This document shows positions 1-8,927 of a DNA stretch of 64,000 nt, piece by piece. The translations under genes were made by a program, and so were the position numbers. Numbering within the stretch: position 1 is the first letter of the stretch; each line of letters opens with the position of its first letter. The notes under the pieces were generated by a model. The model did not search any database. It was not told the DNA's origin and worked only from the letters and a program-made list of their open reading frames with translations. The stretch is taken from NCBI GenBank assembly GCA_964569245.1, contig CAZMTK010000002.1, forward strand, positions 218,448 to 282,447, given 5' to 3'. Origin of the DNA: JAAYTY01 sp964569245 (lineage in GTDB: Bacteria > Fermentibacterota > Fermentibacteria > Fermentibacterales > Fermentibacteraceae).

Positions 1-627
1 GAGGCGGACATGTACAGGCTGGAGCACGACGACCTCTATCTGGTACCCACGGGGGAGGTGCCGATAACCAATCTGTTCAGGGAGGCGATCCTCGACGAGG
101 CGGAGCTGCCGGTGAAGCTCTGCGGCTACACTCCCTGCTTCAGGCGGGAGGCCGGCAGCTACGGCCGGGAGACAAGGGGCCTGAACCGCGTTCACCAGTT
201 CGAGAAGGTGGAGATGGTATGGCTCACCCACCCAGAGCGTTCAGCGGAGGCGCATCTGGAGATGCTCGCGCAGGCGGAGGCGCTCCTGCAGCAGCTCGGG
301 CTGACCTACCGGGTCGTCCTGCTGGCGGCAGGGGACCTGAGCTTCGCGGCGTCGAAGTGCTATGACATCGAACTGTGGGCGCCGGGACAGAACGCCTGGC
401 TGGAGGTTTCGTCCGTCTCGAACTTCAGGGACTTCCAGGCGAGACGCGGGATGATCAGGTTCAGGCCTTCGGACGGCGGAAAGCCCAGGCTGGTTCACAC
501 CCTGAACGGCTCGGGCCTCGCACTGCCGCGTCTGATTGCGGCCATCGCCGAGCAGTTCCAGACTCCCGGCATCCCCGACTACCCCGCCTTCCTCCTGAGC
601 CGCATCACCGAACTCACGCTCCGCTAG
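1..627 (+). CDS. serS: Seryl-tRNA synthetase, C-terminal part (cut by window edge)
   Basis: Class II aminoacyl-tRNA synthetase that charges tRNA-Ser with serine in the cytoplasm. Only the last 208 residues lie in the window; the frame is open through base 1, so the methionine at base 10 is internal. Visible is the motif 2 stretch TPCFRREAGSYGRETRG with the arginines that bind ATP and the following HQFEKVE, and near the C-terminus motif 3 NGSGLALPR. The N-terminal tRNA-binding coiled coil must lie upstream of the window. It ends at a TAG (625-627). Identity is secure from the SerRS-specific motif 2. No partner in the next 200 bases; the following gene is on the other strand. Confidence 0.95.
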   Translation, partial: EADMYRLEHDDLYLVPTGEVPITNLFREAILDEAELPVKLCGYTPCFRREAGSYGRETRGLNRVHQFEKVEMVWLTHPERSAEAHLEMLAQAEALLQQLGLTYRVVLLAAGDLSFAASKCYDIELWAPGQNAWLEVSSVSNFRDFQARRGMIRFRPSDGGKPRLVHTLNGSGLALPRLIAAIAEQFQTPGIPDYPAFLLSRITELTLR

Positions 628-829
628 CCTCCCGCAGCCTTCTCAGGAGCAGCCCTGCGAAGCAGCTCCATCTGCTGCATGACGTTGCCGAACACCAGAC
701 CCTGAGGCGGACATCTCCGGCCCTGCGGAACAAGGCGCGACCCCATGCTGAATCGCACGGCTCGCCACAGGTTCGAACAAGTTCATTCGAGCCTTCAGTG
801 CAGCAGCCCGTCCAGTTTTCGCCGTCCTG

Positions 830-1642
830 TCAGGCGGGCAGGAGGAAGCGCTTCGGCCTGCGGCCTTCGAAGAAGAAGGCGGAGTCGAAACCGCTCGAGC
901 GCAGCAGCTCCATCCCTTCGCTCAGTCCATAGAACACGTACGGCTCGGAATGGGTATCCGAACCTACAGACACCAGTTCCCCCCCGAGCTCGCGAAACCT
1001 CCGGACTAGGGGGGGGCCAGGGTACGTGACCCTCTCCGGACGCCGGAGTCCCGACGTATTGATCTCCAGGGCTATTCCCCTGTCGATCATCGCGGAGAGA
1101 AGGCCGTCGATGAGTCCCGGCCACAGAGCGGTCTCGTCGAATCCGTGGTCCAGCTTCGCCCTGGCGAGACCCCGGCGGAAGATCCCCACATGCGCCAGGA
1201 TATCTATGTCGCACTTCGTCGCTATCTCGCAAAGCTGCCTGAAGTACTCCTCGACGAGGGACAGGGGCTCGATCCCTTCGAAACCCTCGGCTTCCAGGAC
1301 CATCCTTTCCCCGACCCAGTGCAGACCGCCTATCACGAAGTCGTACTCCCTGCCCTTCATCTCGTCTTTCGCCAGATGTTCGTAACGATGGGGCTCACCG
1401 ATCTCCACGCCCTTCAGCAGCCGGACCTCCGGGAAGGCCCCGCGGGCACCCTCCACCGCGGAGTCGTACCTCGCGGGATCGAAGAAGCGGCTGCAGAAGT
1501 CGCGAGGGTGGAAGTCGACGTGGGCGACAAGGCCTACGCCGGCGAGCCCGGACCTGTCTGCGCGCTCGGCGATCTCGAGCTCCGACAGCTCCGCATCGGG
1601 CGAGTTCGTGGTATGTACGTGCATGTCGAATACTCCGGTCAA
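830..1642 (-). CDS. PHP-domain phosphoesterase, histidinol-phosphatase (HisK) type
   Basis: PHP-fold metal-dependent hydrolase of 270 residues, the usual size for the HisK-type histidinol-phosphate phosphatases. Metal ligands are visible in order: HVHTTNS at residues 8-14, AHVDF near 41, KGVEIGE near 77, GGLHW near 109, AHVGIF near 150 and GSDTH near 228. The start is taken as TTG at 1642 because AGGAGG lies seven bases before it; an in-frame ATG six codons later is the alternative. No other histidine-biosynthesis gene is nearby, so a role in histidine synthesis is inferred from the family only; other PHP substrates are possible. It is divergent from the lamin-tail gene at 1732. Confidence 0.8.
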   Translation of the reverse strand: MTGVFDMHVHTTNSPDAELSELEIAERADRSGLAGVGLVAHVDFHPRDFCSRFFDPARYDSAVEGARGAFPEVRLLKGVEIGEPHRYEHLAKDEMKGREYDFVIGGLHWVGERMVLEAEGFEGIEPLSLVEEYFRQLCEIATKCDIDILAHVGIFRRGLARAKLDHGFDETALWPGLIDGLLSAMIDRGIALEINTSGLRRPERVTYPGPPLVRRFRELGGELVSVGSDTHSEPYVFYGLSEGMELLRSSGFDSAFFFEGRRPKRFLLPA

Positions 1643-1731
1643 ACAGACACCTCCTGCACTGCTGGACTCGCGCTGTTATCTTTGCGCTGTTCCGACATGT
1701 GTGGGACCGCCGCCATCAAGAGGAGAAAGAT

Positions 1732-2568
1732 ATGAGAATCCTGGCTGTCCTGCTTGCGGTGGCCGCAGCGGCATCCGCCCAGGGCCACCTCCTGATAACA
1801 GAGGTGTGCGTAACTCCGACAGAGGGGGAGTTCGTCGAGGTACACAACCCCACGAACTCGACGGTTTTCCTCGATTGCTACTACCTCTGCGACCTCTACG
1901 GCACCTCCGCCTCCGTCAACAGCTTCTACCCCCGGCTGGTCGCAGGCCCGATCACTTCGAACGTCAACGACTTCTGCGTTCAGTTCCCTGCAGGCGCCTC
2001 GATTCCCGCAGGCGGCACGGTCACGATCGCCATCAGCGGAACTGCCTATCAGGGCGAATACGGCGAGGCCCCCGATTTCGACATCCTCAATACCGGAACG
2101 GGAACGCCCATGACGATACCCCCGAACGGATACGTGGGCTCTGCCCCCGGGCTGACCAACGGCGACGAGGTTGTCGTGCTCTTCTACTGGAATGGCAGCA
2201 CCGACGTGGTCTACGACGTTGACTACGCCCTCTGGGGCGACGACACCACGAGGCGCGTGGTGAAGGACGGCATAAGCCTGGACGGGCCGGACGCAGGCTC
2301 AACCCCCACGCCCTATCTGAACGACACCCCCGCTGCATCTCAGTCTTCCATATCCCTGGGCGCTCATGCCATCGGAGAATCCTATCAGAGAACCAGCATG
2401 ACCGAGACAGGAGAGGTTGCCAGCGGAGGGAACGGTCTTACCGGGCACGACGAGACCAGCGAGGATCTGGCCGCCACCTGGGTCGAGGCGACTCCGACTC
2501 CAGGATACATCTATACTGGCCTCGCAAGAGCCACCTGGGGCGGACTGAAGTGGTTCCTGCATGACTGA
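1732..2568 (+). CDS. Secreted lamin-tail-domain (LTD) protein
   Basis: Predicted exported protein of 278 residues. The signal peptide MRILAVLLAVAAAASAQG is followed directly by a lamin-tail domain core (LLITEVCVTPTEGEFVEVHN, then LDCYYLCDLYGT), an Ig-like fold that bacteria use in extracellular proteins, often as an adhesion or attachment module. The ATG at 1732 is chosen because AGGAGAAAG precedes it and it begins the signal peptide; the frame is open 33 bases further upstream. There is no recognisable catalytic domain; the C-terminus ends in WGGLKWFLHD without a clear sorting domain. The stop codon overlaps the start of the next gene by 8 bases, so the two are probably translated together although their functions look unrelated. 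Confidence 0.75.
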   Translation: MRILAVLLAVAAAASAQGHLLITEVCVTPTEGEFVEVHNPTNSTVFLDCYYLCDLYGTSASVNSFYPRLVAGPITSNVNDFCVQFPAGASIPAGGTVTIAISGTAYQGEYGEAPDFDILNTGTGTPMTIPPNGYVGSAPGLTNGDEVVVLFYWNGSTDVVYDVDYALWGDDTTRRVVKDGISLDGPDAGSTPTPYLNDTPAASQSSISLGAHAIGESYQRTSMTETGEVASGGNGLTGHDETSEDLAATWVEATPTPGYIYTGLARATWGGLKWFLHD

Positions 2569-3112
2569 CGGGAAGGGTCTTCTGCCGCCCCCCGGCACCT
2601 GGAGGGTCTCCTCGAAGCTCGGGACATGGGAGTTCGACGTCACCCGGAAGGGGCTCTCGGGTTCGCGGTGGAGCGACTTGCATGAGGCGCGTCCAATGCC
2701 GCCCTGTGGCATGAGAGATCTCCTGGCGAGCTACTTCGAGGATGGATGCGCGCAGCTCTCGGCAATACCGCTCGACCTGCCGCCCGGCAGTGCATTCTCT
2801 CGCAGGGTCCAGCTGGCCCTCGTCCGCATCCCCCCGGGGAAGGTCATCACCTACGGCAGACTCGCATCATCCCTGGGCAGACCCGGTGCGTCGAGGGCGG
2901 TGGGTGCCGCCTGCAGGGCGAATCCTGCGGGCCTGATCCTGCCCTGCCACCGTGTCGTGGCTGCAGTCGGCCCTGGCGGCTATTCAGGGAGTGACTGGGT
3001 ATGGCTCAAGCTGGAGCTCCTGGCACACGAGGGAGTGGTGCAGGGGATCGACGGGCGCTTTCCGGCCGACGTCCTTCTGGACGCTCTTCCGGGCAGACGG
3101 GCTAGTAGGTGA
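2561..3112 (+). CDS. ogt: Methylated-DNA--protein-cysteine methyltransferase
   Basis: Suicide DNA-repair enzyme that transfers the methyl group from O6-methylguanine to its own cysteine. The C-terminal DNA-binding and acceptor domain is complete: the winged-helix part begins near residue 80 (FSRRVQLALVRIPPGKVITYG), the arginine-finger region is SRAVGAACRANP, and the active site is PCHRVV near residue 128. The 183-residue length matches Ogt/MGMT proteins. The N-terminal domain is weakly conserved, as usual. The ATG overlaps the upstream lamin-tail gene by 8 bases; the 3' end overlaps the convergent lipoprotein gene by 11 bases. DNA-repair function is secure from the active-site motif; the choice of Ogt over Ada-C names is only convention. 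Confidence 0.93.
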   Translation: MTDGKGLLPPPGTWRVSSKLGTWEFDVTRKGLSGSRWSDLHEARPMPPCGMRDLLASYFEDGCAQLSAIPLDLPPGSAFSRRVQLALVRIPPGKVITYGRLASSLGRPGASRAVGAACRANPAGLILPCHRVVAAVGPGGYSGSDWVWLKLELLAHEGVVQGIDGRFPADVLLDALPGRRASR

Positions 3113-3770
3113 TCCCTATGCCTGCTACCACCATGCTGTGCTCGAGGCCAAGCGGGACGGCGAACTCGAAGATCACGCTGTAGGGCACGAAGGAGCTGTA
3201 CTCCCTGCTCGAATCGTACGGCTTTATGGTGTAGACGATACCGGCCTTGAGCCCGTTGTAGAACGTATTCTCCACTTCATCCCAGTCGTGCTCGCCTTCC
3301 GGGTCCTCCGGGATGTTCCCGAGGTCCGGCCCGTAGCCGGCCTCCACTCCGCCGTAGACCTCCAGATCCTCGCCGAGGAGCCTTCCCACGGCCAGGCATC
3401 CCCTGGGGCTTACGACCTGTGCCGGCATGACGTAGTTGACCCCTGCCAGGATCGAAACCGCCGTGGGGGACTCGCGTGGCAGGAAACCGTACTTCACGTG
3501 CGGGCCGATACCATATCCGTAGGCGGTCACGCCCAGGTCTATGTCGTCCGTGGCACCGATGCTGAAGGCCAGGCTGCCGTAGGTCTCGAAGTAGTCCTCG
3601 CCGCTGTCCTCGGCCTCCTGTCTGTCCTGGCTGCTGAAGAAGGCCGGCATCTGGAGATTGCCCCCGATCGTGACCTGCCCGTCTCCCAGGGTCCGCGCAC
3701 CCTGCATCGTCCCATAGTAGCAACCACATATGGCAAGCATTCCTGCAGCAGCGAGAAGCCTCTTCGACAT
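3102..3770 (-). CDS. Predicted lipoprotein, outer-membrane beta-barrel-like
   Basis: Hypothetical envelope protein of 222 residues. The chosen ATG at 3770 follows a GGGGGG Shine-Dalgarno stretch and starts a lipoprotein signal peptide (MSKRLLAAAGMLAICGC, lipobox cysteine at residue 15 or 17). The rest alternates short hydrophobic stretches with glycines and aromatic residues (for example GSLAFSIGATDDIDLGVTAY and a C-terminal MVVAGIGITY), the pattern of a small outer-membrane barrel or barrel-like beta protein. A longer frame reaches 3812 but lacks a good start. No family recognised. It lies convergent to ogt and divergent from the metallophosphoesterase at 3860, with about 90 bases between the divergent starts. 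Confidence 0.6.
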   Translation of the reverse strand: MSKRLLAAAGMLAICGCYYGTMQGARTLGDGQVTIGGNLQMPAFFSSQDRQEAEDSGEDYFETYGSLAFSIGATDDIDLGVTAYGYGIGPHVKYGFLPRESPTAVSILAGVNYVMPAQVVSPRGCLAVGRLLGEDLEVYGGVEAGYGPDLGNIPEDPEGEHDWDEVENTFYNGLKAGIVYTIKPYDSSREYSSFVPYSVIFEFAVPLGLEHSMVVAGIGITY

Positions 3771-3859
3771 CTGTCCCCCCTTCCGGGATTTCTGGGTATA
3801 GATACAGCACATGAACTCAGGGAAGCAAAAGGGATGACGATCCGAGGAGGCGGACTTAT

Positions 3860-5467
3860 TTGACGGCGGCTGCCCTTCTCATGGCCCTCTGCGCATCGCC
3901 GGCGAGGATCGCCGTGCTGGGCGACCTCACAGGCGGCGGAGATCTGGCTGCTTTCGAATCCTGCCTGGAGACGATTGCTCTCATGCATCCCGACGCAGTC
4001 GTGAACGTCGGAGATCTGATCCCGGGGTACACGGACGACAGGGGGGAGCTCGAAGCGCAGTGGGCCGAGGTGCTCGGGATCATCCGCACCTGCATCCCGG
4101 GAACGGAGCCCGTGCTCGTTCCCGGGAACCACGACATCACCTTCGACGAGGCGGAATCGGTCTGGATGGAGATGACCGGCGACGAGCCCGATCGAGTAGA
4201 GGAGCGCTGCGGCATCAAGCTCGTGGTATGGGACACCTCCAGGATGGATCACCTGGACGAGAGCGGGCTGAACAGGCTTGCGGACCTGCTGGAAGAAATC
4301 GAGAAGAGCGACGCCTCCGTCCTGCTGACCCACATGCCATTCTGGGTCCTGGTCGGAGAGGATCCGCAGATGATCGACTGCCTGCACAGGCTCCTGAGGG
4401 AGGCCGACATCGAGGTCGTGCTCGGAGGCCACATCCACACGTACAGCCACGAGTCGCTGGACGGCATCGAATACATCACGATGGGGACCTCGGGAGGCGA
4501 CTTCGGCAGGGAGGAGTTCCAGGCAGGCCGCTTTCACCAGGTAGGGTGGCTGACCCTGGAAGGAGATGAAGCCTTCTTCGCGCTTCTCGACCCCAGATAC
4601 GTCTTCCCCGCGGATCTGAACACGGCCGAGGAAGAGGTGCTTCGCCATCTGCTCGAGACCCGCCTGCTGGACTTCAGACCTCTCGAGGCCGCACTCGAAT
4701 CCGCTGCCCTTACGCTCAATGCCGTAGGGGACACGGAGCGTACGGTGACCCTCAGGGTTGACCCGGAGGGCTGGGGGCTCAGACCCGAGAGCCTCGAAGT
4801 CGCCGTCGCGCCGGGAGAGGCGAGGACCGTCTATTTCAGCCAGAACCCCGGAACCGCGATCTACCCTGCCCCTGTCATCACGGTGGAGACGCCGTACGGC
4901 CCTCGGGGCAGGACGGCTGCATTCTCGCTGCGCTGGCCCGTTCTGCGAACGACGGATGCGCCAGAAGCCGGAGCAGCGGTTGATGGGGAGTGCGCGGACG
5001 GCGAGTACCCGGGCCGCCCCGAGACAGTGTTCGCCGGCGATGACGGCGGCGCAGACGTCCTTCCCCCGACCGCATTCAGGGTCTCCGCGCGCGACGGGAC
5101 TCTCTTCGTCCATGCCCGGATGCAGGTCGAGGACGGTCTGGACGGTGAGGCGTTCGGACTCGTTCTGCTTGCCGGTGGAGAGTACTGGAGGGTGAAGGCC
5201 TTCCCCGACGGGGGGGCGGACGCGACGAGATATTCAGGCGACAGCCGGTCGGACTGGCAGAGCGGCTGGGAATCGGTCTCACATGCGGGCGAGGGATTCT
5301 GGGAGGCCGAGATGGCGGTGGATCTGGCAGAGATAGGCTCGTATGAGCCTCGGATAAGAGCCCACTTCTACAGGCTGTCTCACGGGGGTCTGTCCTCGTG
5401 GGCCTGGCCGCTGGAGATGGACGAGAGCTGCATGGGTGTCGTGAACCTCGAGTTCAGGCTGCCATAG
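3860..5467 (+). CDS. Secreted calcineurin-like metallophosphoesterase with C-terminal CBM9-like region
   Basis: Two-metal phosphoesterase of 535 residues. Ligand motifs appear in order: GDLT near residue 21, NVGDL near 49, PGNHD near 88, THMPFW near 155 and GGHIHTYSH near 191. An intermediate domain follows (residues 250-360, beta-rich), then about 160 residues beginning near ECADGEYPG that look like the family 9 carbohydrate-binding or DOMON-like domain. The start is TTG at 3860, nine bases after GAGGAGG, and yields a short hydrophobic leader (LLMALCASPARIAVLG), so export is plausible but the signal peptide is minimal. It is the first gene of a + strand run with elbB-like and the GT-C membrane gene. 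Substrate unknown. Confidence 0.75.
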   Translation: MTAAALLMALCASPARIAVLGDLTGGGDLAAFESCLETIALMHPDAVVNVGDLIPGYTDDRGELEAQWAEVLGIIRTCIPGTEPVLVPGNHDITFDEAESVWMEMTGDEPDRVEERCGIKLVVWDTSRMDHLDESGLNRLADLLEEIEKSDASVLLTHMPFWVLVGEDPQMIDCLHRLLREADIEVVLGGHIHTYSHESLDGIEYITMGTSGGDFGREEFQAGRFHQVGWLTLEGDEAFFALLDPRYVFPADLNTAEEEVLRHLLETRLLDFRPLEAALESAALTLNAVGDTERTVTLRVDPEGWGLRPESLEVAVAPGEARTVYFSQNPGTAIYPAPVITVETPYGPRGRTAAFSLRWPVLRTTDAPEAGAAVDGECADGEYPGRPETVFAGDDGGADVLPPTAFRVSARDGTLFVHARMQVEDGLDGEAFGLVLLAGGEYWRVKAFPDGGADATRYSGDSRSDWQSGWESVSHAGEGFWEAEMAVDLAEIGSYEPRIRAHFYRLSHGGLSSWAWPLEMDESCMGVVNLEFRLP

Positions 5468-5477
5468 GAGGTCGGTG

Positions 5478-6131
5478 ATGGAAGGCAGGAGAGTCCTGGT
5501 AGTTCTGAGCGGATGTGGAAACCGGGACGGGTCCGAGATCCATGAAAGCACGGCCGCTCTGATCGCGCTCGACGAGGCGGGCTTCGAGGCAATCTGCACT
5601 GCGCCGCGTGTCGCTCAGAGGAAGACCGTCAGCTACGTCACCGGGAGCGACCTGCCCGGCAGAGACGCCTTCGAGGAGTCCGCGAGGATCGCCCGGGGCA
5701 GGATAAGGCCGCTCTCCGAGATCGTCGGCTCCGAATACGATGCGGTGCTGTTTCCGGGCGGCATGGGCGCCGCCCTCACCCTCTGCACCTATGCTCTGGA
5801 CGGCCCTTCCTGCAGAGTGCTGCCCGAAGTGGAGGAACTCGTCCGCTCCGCGAACCGTGCGGGAAGACCCATAGCGGCGATGTGCATCGCTCCGATGATT
5901 CTCGCGAGACTCCTCCCGGGCGTTCTCGTGACGCTCGGCAGAGAGGGCGAGGCGGCTGCACACGCCAGGGCGATGGGCGCCAGACACAGGGAGTGCGGGG
6001 CTCGCGACGCGGTAGTGGACGCTTCGATGAAGGTCGTGACCACCCCGGCCTACATGGTGGCGGACGGACCTTCCGAGGTGCTCTCGGGGGCGCGGCGGAT
6101 GGTCGAAGAGCTCGGAAAGCTTATGGCCTAG
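5478..6131 (+). CDS. elbB: DJ-1/PfpI family protein, ElbB-like glyoxalase
   Basis: Glutamine-amidotransferase-fold protein of 217 residues, similar in length and layout to E. coli ElbB, reported as a glyoxalase and linked to isoprenoid synthesis. Diagnostic stretches are LSGCGNRDGSEIHE at residues 10-23, the FPGGMGAA loop near 94, the nucleophile elbow AAMCIAP with its cysteine near 135, and VVTTPAYM near 189. The ATG at 5478 lies six bases after AGGAGG; a GTG one codon earlier is less well spaced. It follows the metallophosphoesterase by 10 bases and precedes the membrane protein by 3 bases, so the three are probably one transcript. The function is inferred from the family. Confidence 0.85.
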   Translation: MEGRRVLVVLSGCGNRDGSEIHESTAALIALDEAGFEAICTAPRVAQRKTVSYVTGSDLPGRDAFEESARIARGRIRPLSEIVGSEYDAVLFPGGMGAALTLCTYALDGPSCRVLPEVEELVRSANRAGRPIAAMCIAPMILARLLPGVLVTLGREGEAAAHARAMGARHRECGARDAVVDASMKVVTTPAYMVADGPSEVLSGARRMVEELGKLMA

Positions 6132-6134
6132 CCG

Positions 6135-7607
6135 ATGAAGGAACCGGACTCCGGAGGGGTACGCGCCATCGCGGCAGCGGCTCTGCTCGCGCTGGCCTAC
6201 TCGGCTTGCCTGTTCCTGTTCACGGGCGGCTATGCCATAGACGATACCTGGATCCACCTCCAGTTCGCACGCAACCTGGCGTCGGGGGCGGGGCTCAGGT
6301 TCGATCCGGCAGGTCCTCCGGTCTATGCCTGCAGCAGCCCTCTCTGGGTCTTTCTTCTCGCGCCGGCCTATTCAGCGGGCTTCGGCGGAGTACAAGCCGC
6401 ACGCTTGCTCTCCTCGCTTGCAGCCGGCGCCTGCGTGATGCTAGCATGGAGCCTCACCGGAGCTGTGAAGATGAAGCCTGTCTTCAGATTCGCTCTGTCG
6501 CTCTTCGTGGCTCTCGACCCCTGGATGATACGTTGGGGATGCTCCGGGATGGAGTCGTCTCTGGCCGCGCTTCTCGTCATCTGCTGGATGCTGTGGGCGC
6601 TTCCGGAGAGGAAGTCGCCGTTTGCCGCAGGGCTCGCTGCGGGGCTGGCGTTCCTTGCAAGGCCGGAGCTGGTGTTTCTCGGGCTGCTCACGCCTCTCTT
6701 CACGGGCGGCGGCATCCGTCGCCTGATTGGAGGTCTTCTTCCGTGGGCGGCCATCGCGGCCTCCTGGATCCTCGCGGCTCATTCGATCTTCGGGGCTGTC
6801 CTGCCTGCGGCTGCGCATGCCAAGGTACAGGGGGGCTCGCTGGCCGAGTATCTGCTCCGTGAGGTCCCGGGAATCCTCGGAGGCGTGGGGGCTTCTCACG
6901 GGCCCGTGCTCCTGGCTCTTGTCGCGGGCATCTCGAAGACCAGATGGAAGGACAGGAATGCGCGTTCGGTGCTGCTTCCCCTGCTGGTTCCCCTCGTTCT
7001 TCTAGCCATCCTGCTCGTCGGGAGGGCGCCTCTCGTAACCCGCTACTTCCTGCCCGTTCTGCCCGTTCTTTCGTATGTCGCCCTGTCTCTAATGCGCACC
7101 GGGATGCTTCTGCCGAAGAGGCACCTGGTCACTTTCGCGGTGTGCATGGCGGGATGGCAGGCCGCTGCATGGGGGATGGGCGTGAGGCCGCACATGGCAG
7201 GAGTCTCCCGCAATCTCGAAGTGTATCACGAGGTCGCAGGGGAGCTGAACAGGCTGACCCCTCAGGGTTCGCTCATCGCCGTTCAGGAGATAGGCATATT
7301 CGGGTATGAGAGCGGCAGGAGGCTGCTCGACCTCGGCGGGCTGATCTCGCCGCAGGTTACACGGTCGTCATACCCCGGCCTCACGCAGGATGCGGTGACC
7401 TCAGTCGAGTTCCTCAGGGAGCAGGGTGTTACGCACTACCTGGACCCTCACGGGGCGATCGAGCCGCTGATGCCGGCGCAGGAGAGGCTGGGAGTGCGGT
7501 TCGTCCCTCTAGGCTCGTGGGAGTTTCCTGGAGGCACGTCACTCTCCGGCCGCCGATCCTACACCAGAACCCTCTATCGACTCGACTGGTCCGTCCCCCG
7601 TCAATAG
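6135..7607 (+). CDS. Polytopic membrane protein, probable GT-C-type glycosyltransferase
   Basis: Integral membrane protein of 490 residues with about ten hydrophobic segments. The N-terminal half carries the pattern AIDDTWIHLQFARNL followed by GLRFDP and CSSPLW. This layout (an acidic pair in the first periplasmic loop followed by R-N and SSPLW) is shared by GT-C fold lipid-linked sugar transferases. The C-terminal 130 residues are a soluble domain (YHEVAGELNRLTPQGSLIAVQEIG) like the periplasmic part of such enzymes. It starts 3 bases after the stop of elbB. The donor is presumably a polyprenyl-phosphate sugar; acceptor and sugar cannot be read from sequence. No other cell-envelope glycosylation genes lie nearby. 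Confidence 0.6.
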   Translation: MKEPDSGGVRAIAAAALLALAYSACLFLFTGGYAIDDTWIHLQFARNLASGAGLRFDPAGPPVYACSSPLWVFLLAPAYSAGFGGVQAARLLSSLAAGACVMLAWSLTGAVKMKPVFRFALSLFVALDPWMIRWGCSGMESSLAALLVICWMLWALPERKSPFAAGLAAGLAFLARPELVFLGLLTPLFTGGGIRRLIGGLLPWAAIAASWILAAHSIFGAVLPAAAHAKVQGGSLAEYLLREVPGILGGVGASHGPVLLALVAGISKTRWKDRNARSVLLPLLVPLVLLAILLVGRAPLVTRYFLPVLPVLSYVALSLMRTGMLLPKRHLVTFAVCMAGWQAAAWGMGVRPHMAGVSRNLEVYHEVAGELNRLTPQGSLIAVQEIGIFGYESGRRLLDLGGLISPQVTRSSYPGLTQDAVTSVEFLREQGVTHYLDPHGAIEPLMPAQERLGVRFVPLGSWEFPGGTSLSGRRSYTRTLYRLDWSVPRQ

Positions 7608-7916
7608 GTATCGGCGCACGGCAGTCAGAGCAGCCGGGGGGTGTCCGGGCATGCATGATCCATCACATATGCATGGCGATTGTCAGGAGGTCTCTTCACG
7701 CGCTTTCCCCCATGAAGCTTGACATGAATCAGGGGGACTCGACGAAGCTTCCTTCTGTCGTCCTCCGAGTATCGATGCAGGAAATCGAAGGACTTGCATG
7801 CCGGAAGAAGGGCTGGATCGAGTTGTTGCTACGGTCCGCAGGCAGGTTATGTTGATGGGCAGTAACACCGGGTCGAAGGCAGGCCATCCGCGGCAGCATA
7901 CCAGGGAGGGGCGTTC
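7608..7916 (+). other. Intergenic region, 309 bases, with a short inverted repeat
   Basis: No supported gene. The only structure seen is an inverted repeat CATGCAT (7650-7656) / ATGCATG (7669-7675) with a 12-base spacer, about 240 bases before the FGE-like gene; it could be a weak hairpin or a dimeric operator. No T-tract follows it. Confidence 0.4.
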
Positions 7917-8708
7917 ATGCGGTTCCTGTTCAAGTCGGCGGTCGTCATTGCTTTGACCTCTGCAGTCGCCTTTTCGCGTGACACAGCCGGCGATCTGGGG
8001 ATGGAGTTCGTCTCGATCCCCGCAGGCACTTTCCTGATGGGCGACCCCGCGGCAAGCGAATACGACGATGACTCTCCAGTGCACGAAGTCCATGTCGAAG
8101 CTTTCGAGATGATGACCACCGAGGTGACACAGGCTATGTGGGAGGCTGTCACCGGCTTCACGATCGAGGAGCAGCGCGATCGTGCACACCCGTCCAGGCA
8201 GATCTACGGCGCCGGGCCTGCCTATCCGGTACACTACGTCTCCCTGGGCGACTGCCTGGAGTTCATCGATGAGCTGAACCGAATGGATGAGGACTATACA
8301 TACCGCCTCCCCTCCGAAGCCGAGTGGGAGTATGCCTGCAGGGCAGGGACGGAAACTGTCTACTACTGGGGGGATGACTCCACGGATATCGGCAGCTTCT
8401 GCTGGATGGCAGCGAATTCCGGATACCGACTGCATCCGGTGGGCGAGCTCCAGCCAAATCCGTGGGGCTTGTACGACATGCTGGGAAACGCTATCGAGCT
8501 GTGCGAGGACCTCTACCATCAGAACTACGAGGGTGCCCCTGCCGACGGTTCAGCCTGGACCGACTACGGCGGCTACAATACTAGAATCAGCAGGGGAGGC
8601 AGCTTCGACCTGGGAGTGGCTGTCTGCACCTGCTCTGAACGCTTCGTGGAAACCCCTGACGCGCGCCAGCACTACCTGGGCTTCAGACTCGCACGAACTC
8701 CGAGATAG
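7917..8708 (+). CDS. Secreted formylglycine-generating-enzyme-like (SUMF1/FGE) domain protein
   Basis: Exported protein of 263 residues: signal peptide MRFLFKSAVVIALTSAVAFS, then a single FGE-sulfatase domain filling the rest. Family marks are FVSIPAGTFLMGD at 31-43, the substrate-side helix TTEVTQAMWEAVTG near 66, YRLPSEAEWEYACRAG near 128, NPWGLYDMLGN near 181, SRGGSF near 223 and GFRLAR at the end. Some family members oxidise a sulfatase cysteine to formylglycine; most secreted bacterial copies have other or unknown roles. Cysteines are present (for example in AVCTCSERF) but whether they match the enzyme's copper-binding pair cannot be judged here. No sulfatase is in the window. GGAGG precedes the ATG. 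Confidence 0.85.
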   Translation: MRFLFKSAVVIALTSAVAFSRDTAGDLGMEFVSIPAGTFLMGDPAASEYDDDSPVHEVHVEAFEMMTTEVTQAMWEAVTGFTIEEQRDRAHPSRQIYGAGPAYPVHYVSLGDCLEFIDELNRMDEDYTYRLPSEAEWEYACRAGTETVYYWGDDSTDIGSFCWMAANSGYRLHPVGELQPNPWGLYDMLGNAIELCEDLYHQNYEGAPADGSAWTDYGGYNTRISRGGSFDLGVAVCTCSERFVETPDARQHYLGFRLARTPR

Positions 8709-8927
8709 GAGGCTCTGTGACGGATCAGCGTGCGGGTCGGGCAAGGGGCCGGGGGTAAAGCAGGGTAAGTAGACAACAGTCTAGTTGCCTGGAAGATGAA
8801 TGCCGTGAAAGCCTGGCAACACGGATCGCTTTGCTCGACCCGTATTCAATGTCATTGCAGAATACCTGGCGTTGTTCGAAGGAACCATCGAATCAGCGGA
8901 GTTGCTTTCCTGCTCTGCCCTGGCCCC

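Noticed and set aside
3539..5113. Long minus-strand frame of 524 codons
   Set aside because: It lies opposite the metallophosphoesterase and its translation is Arg/Pro-rich with no domain; a shadow of GC-rich codons.
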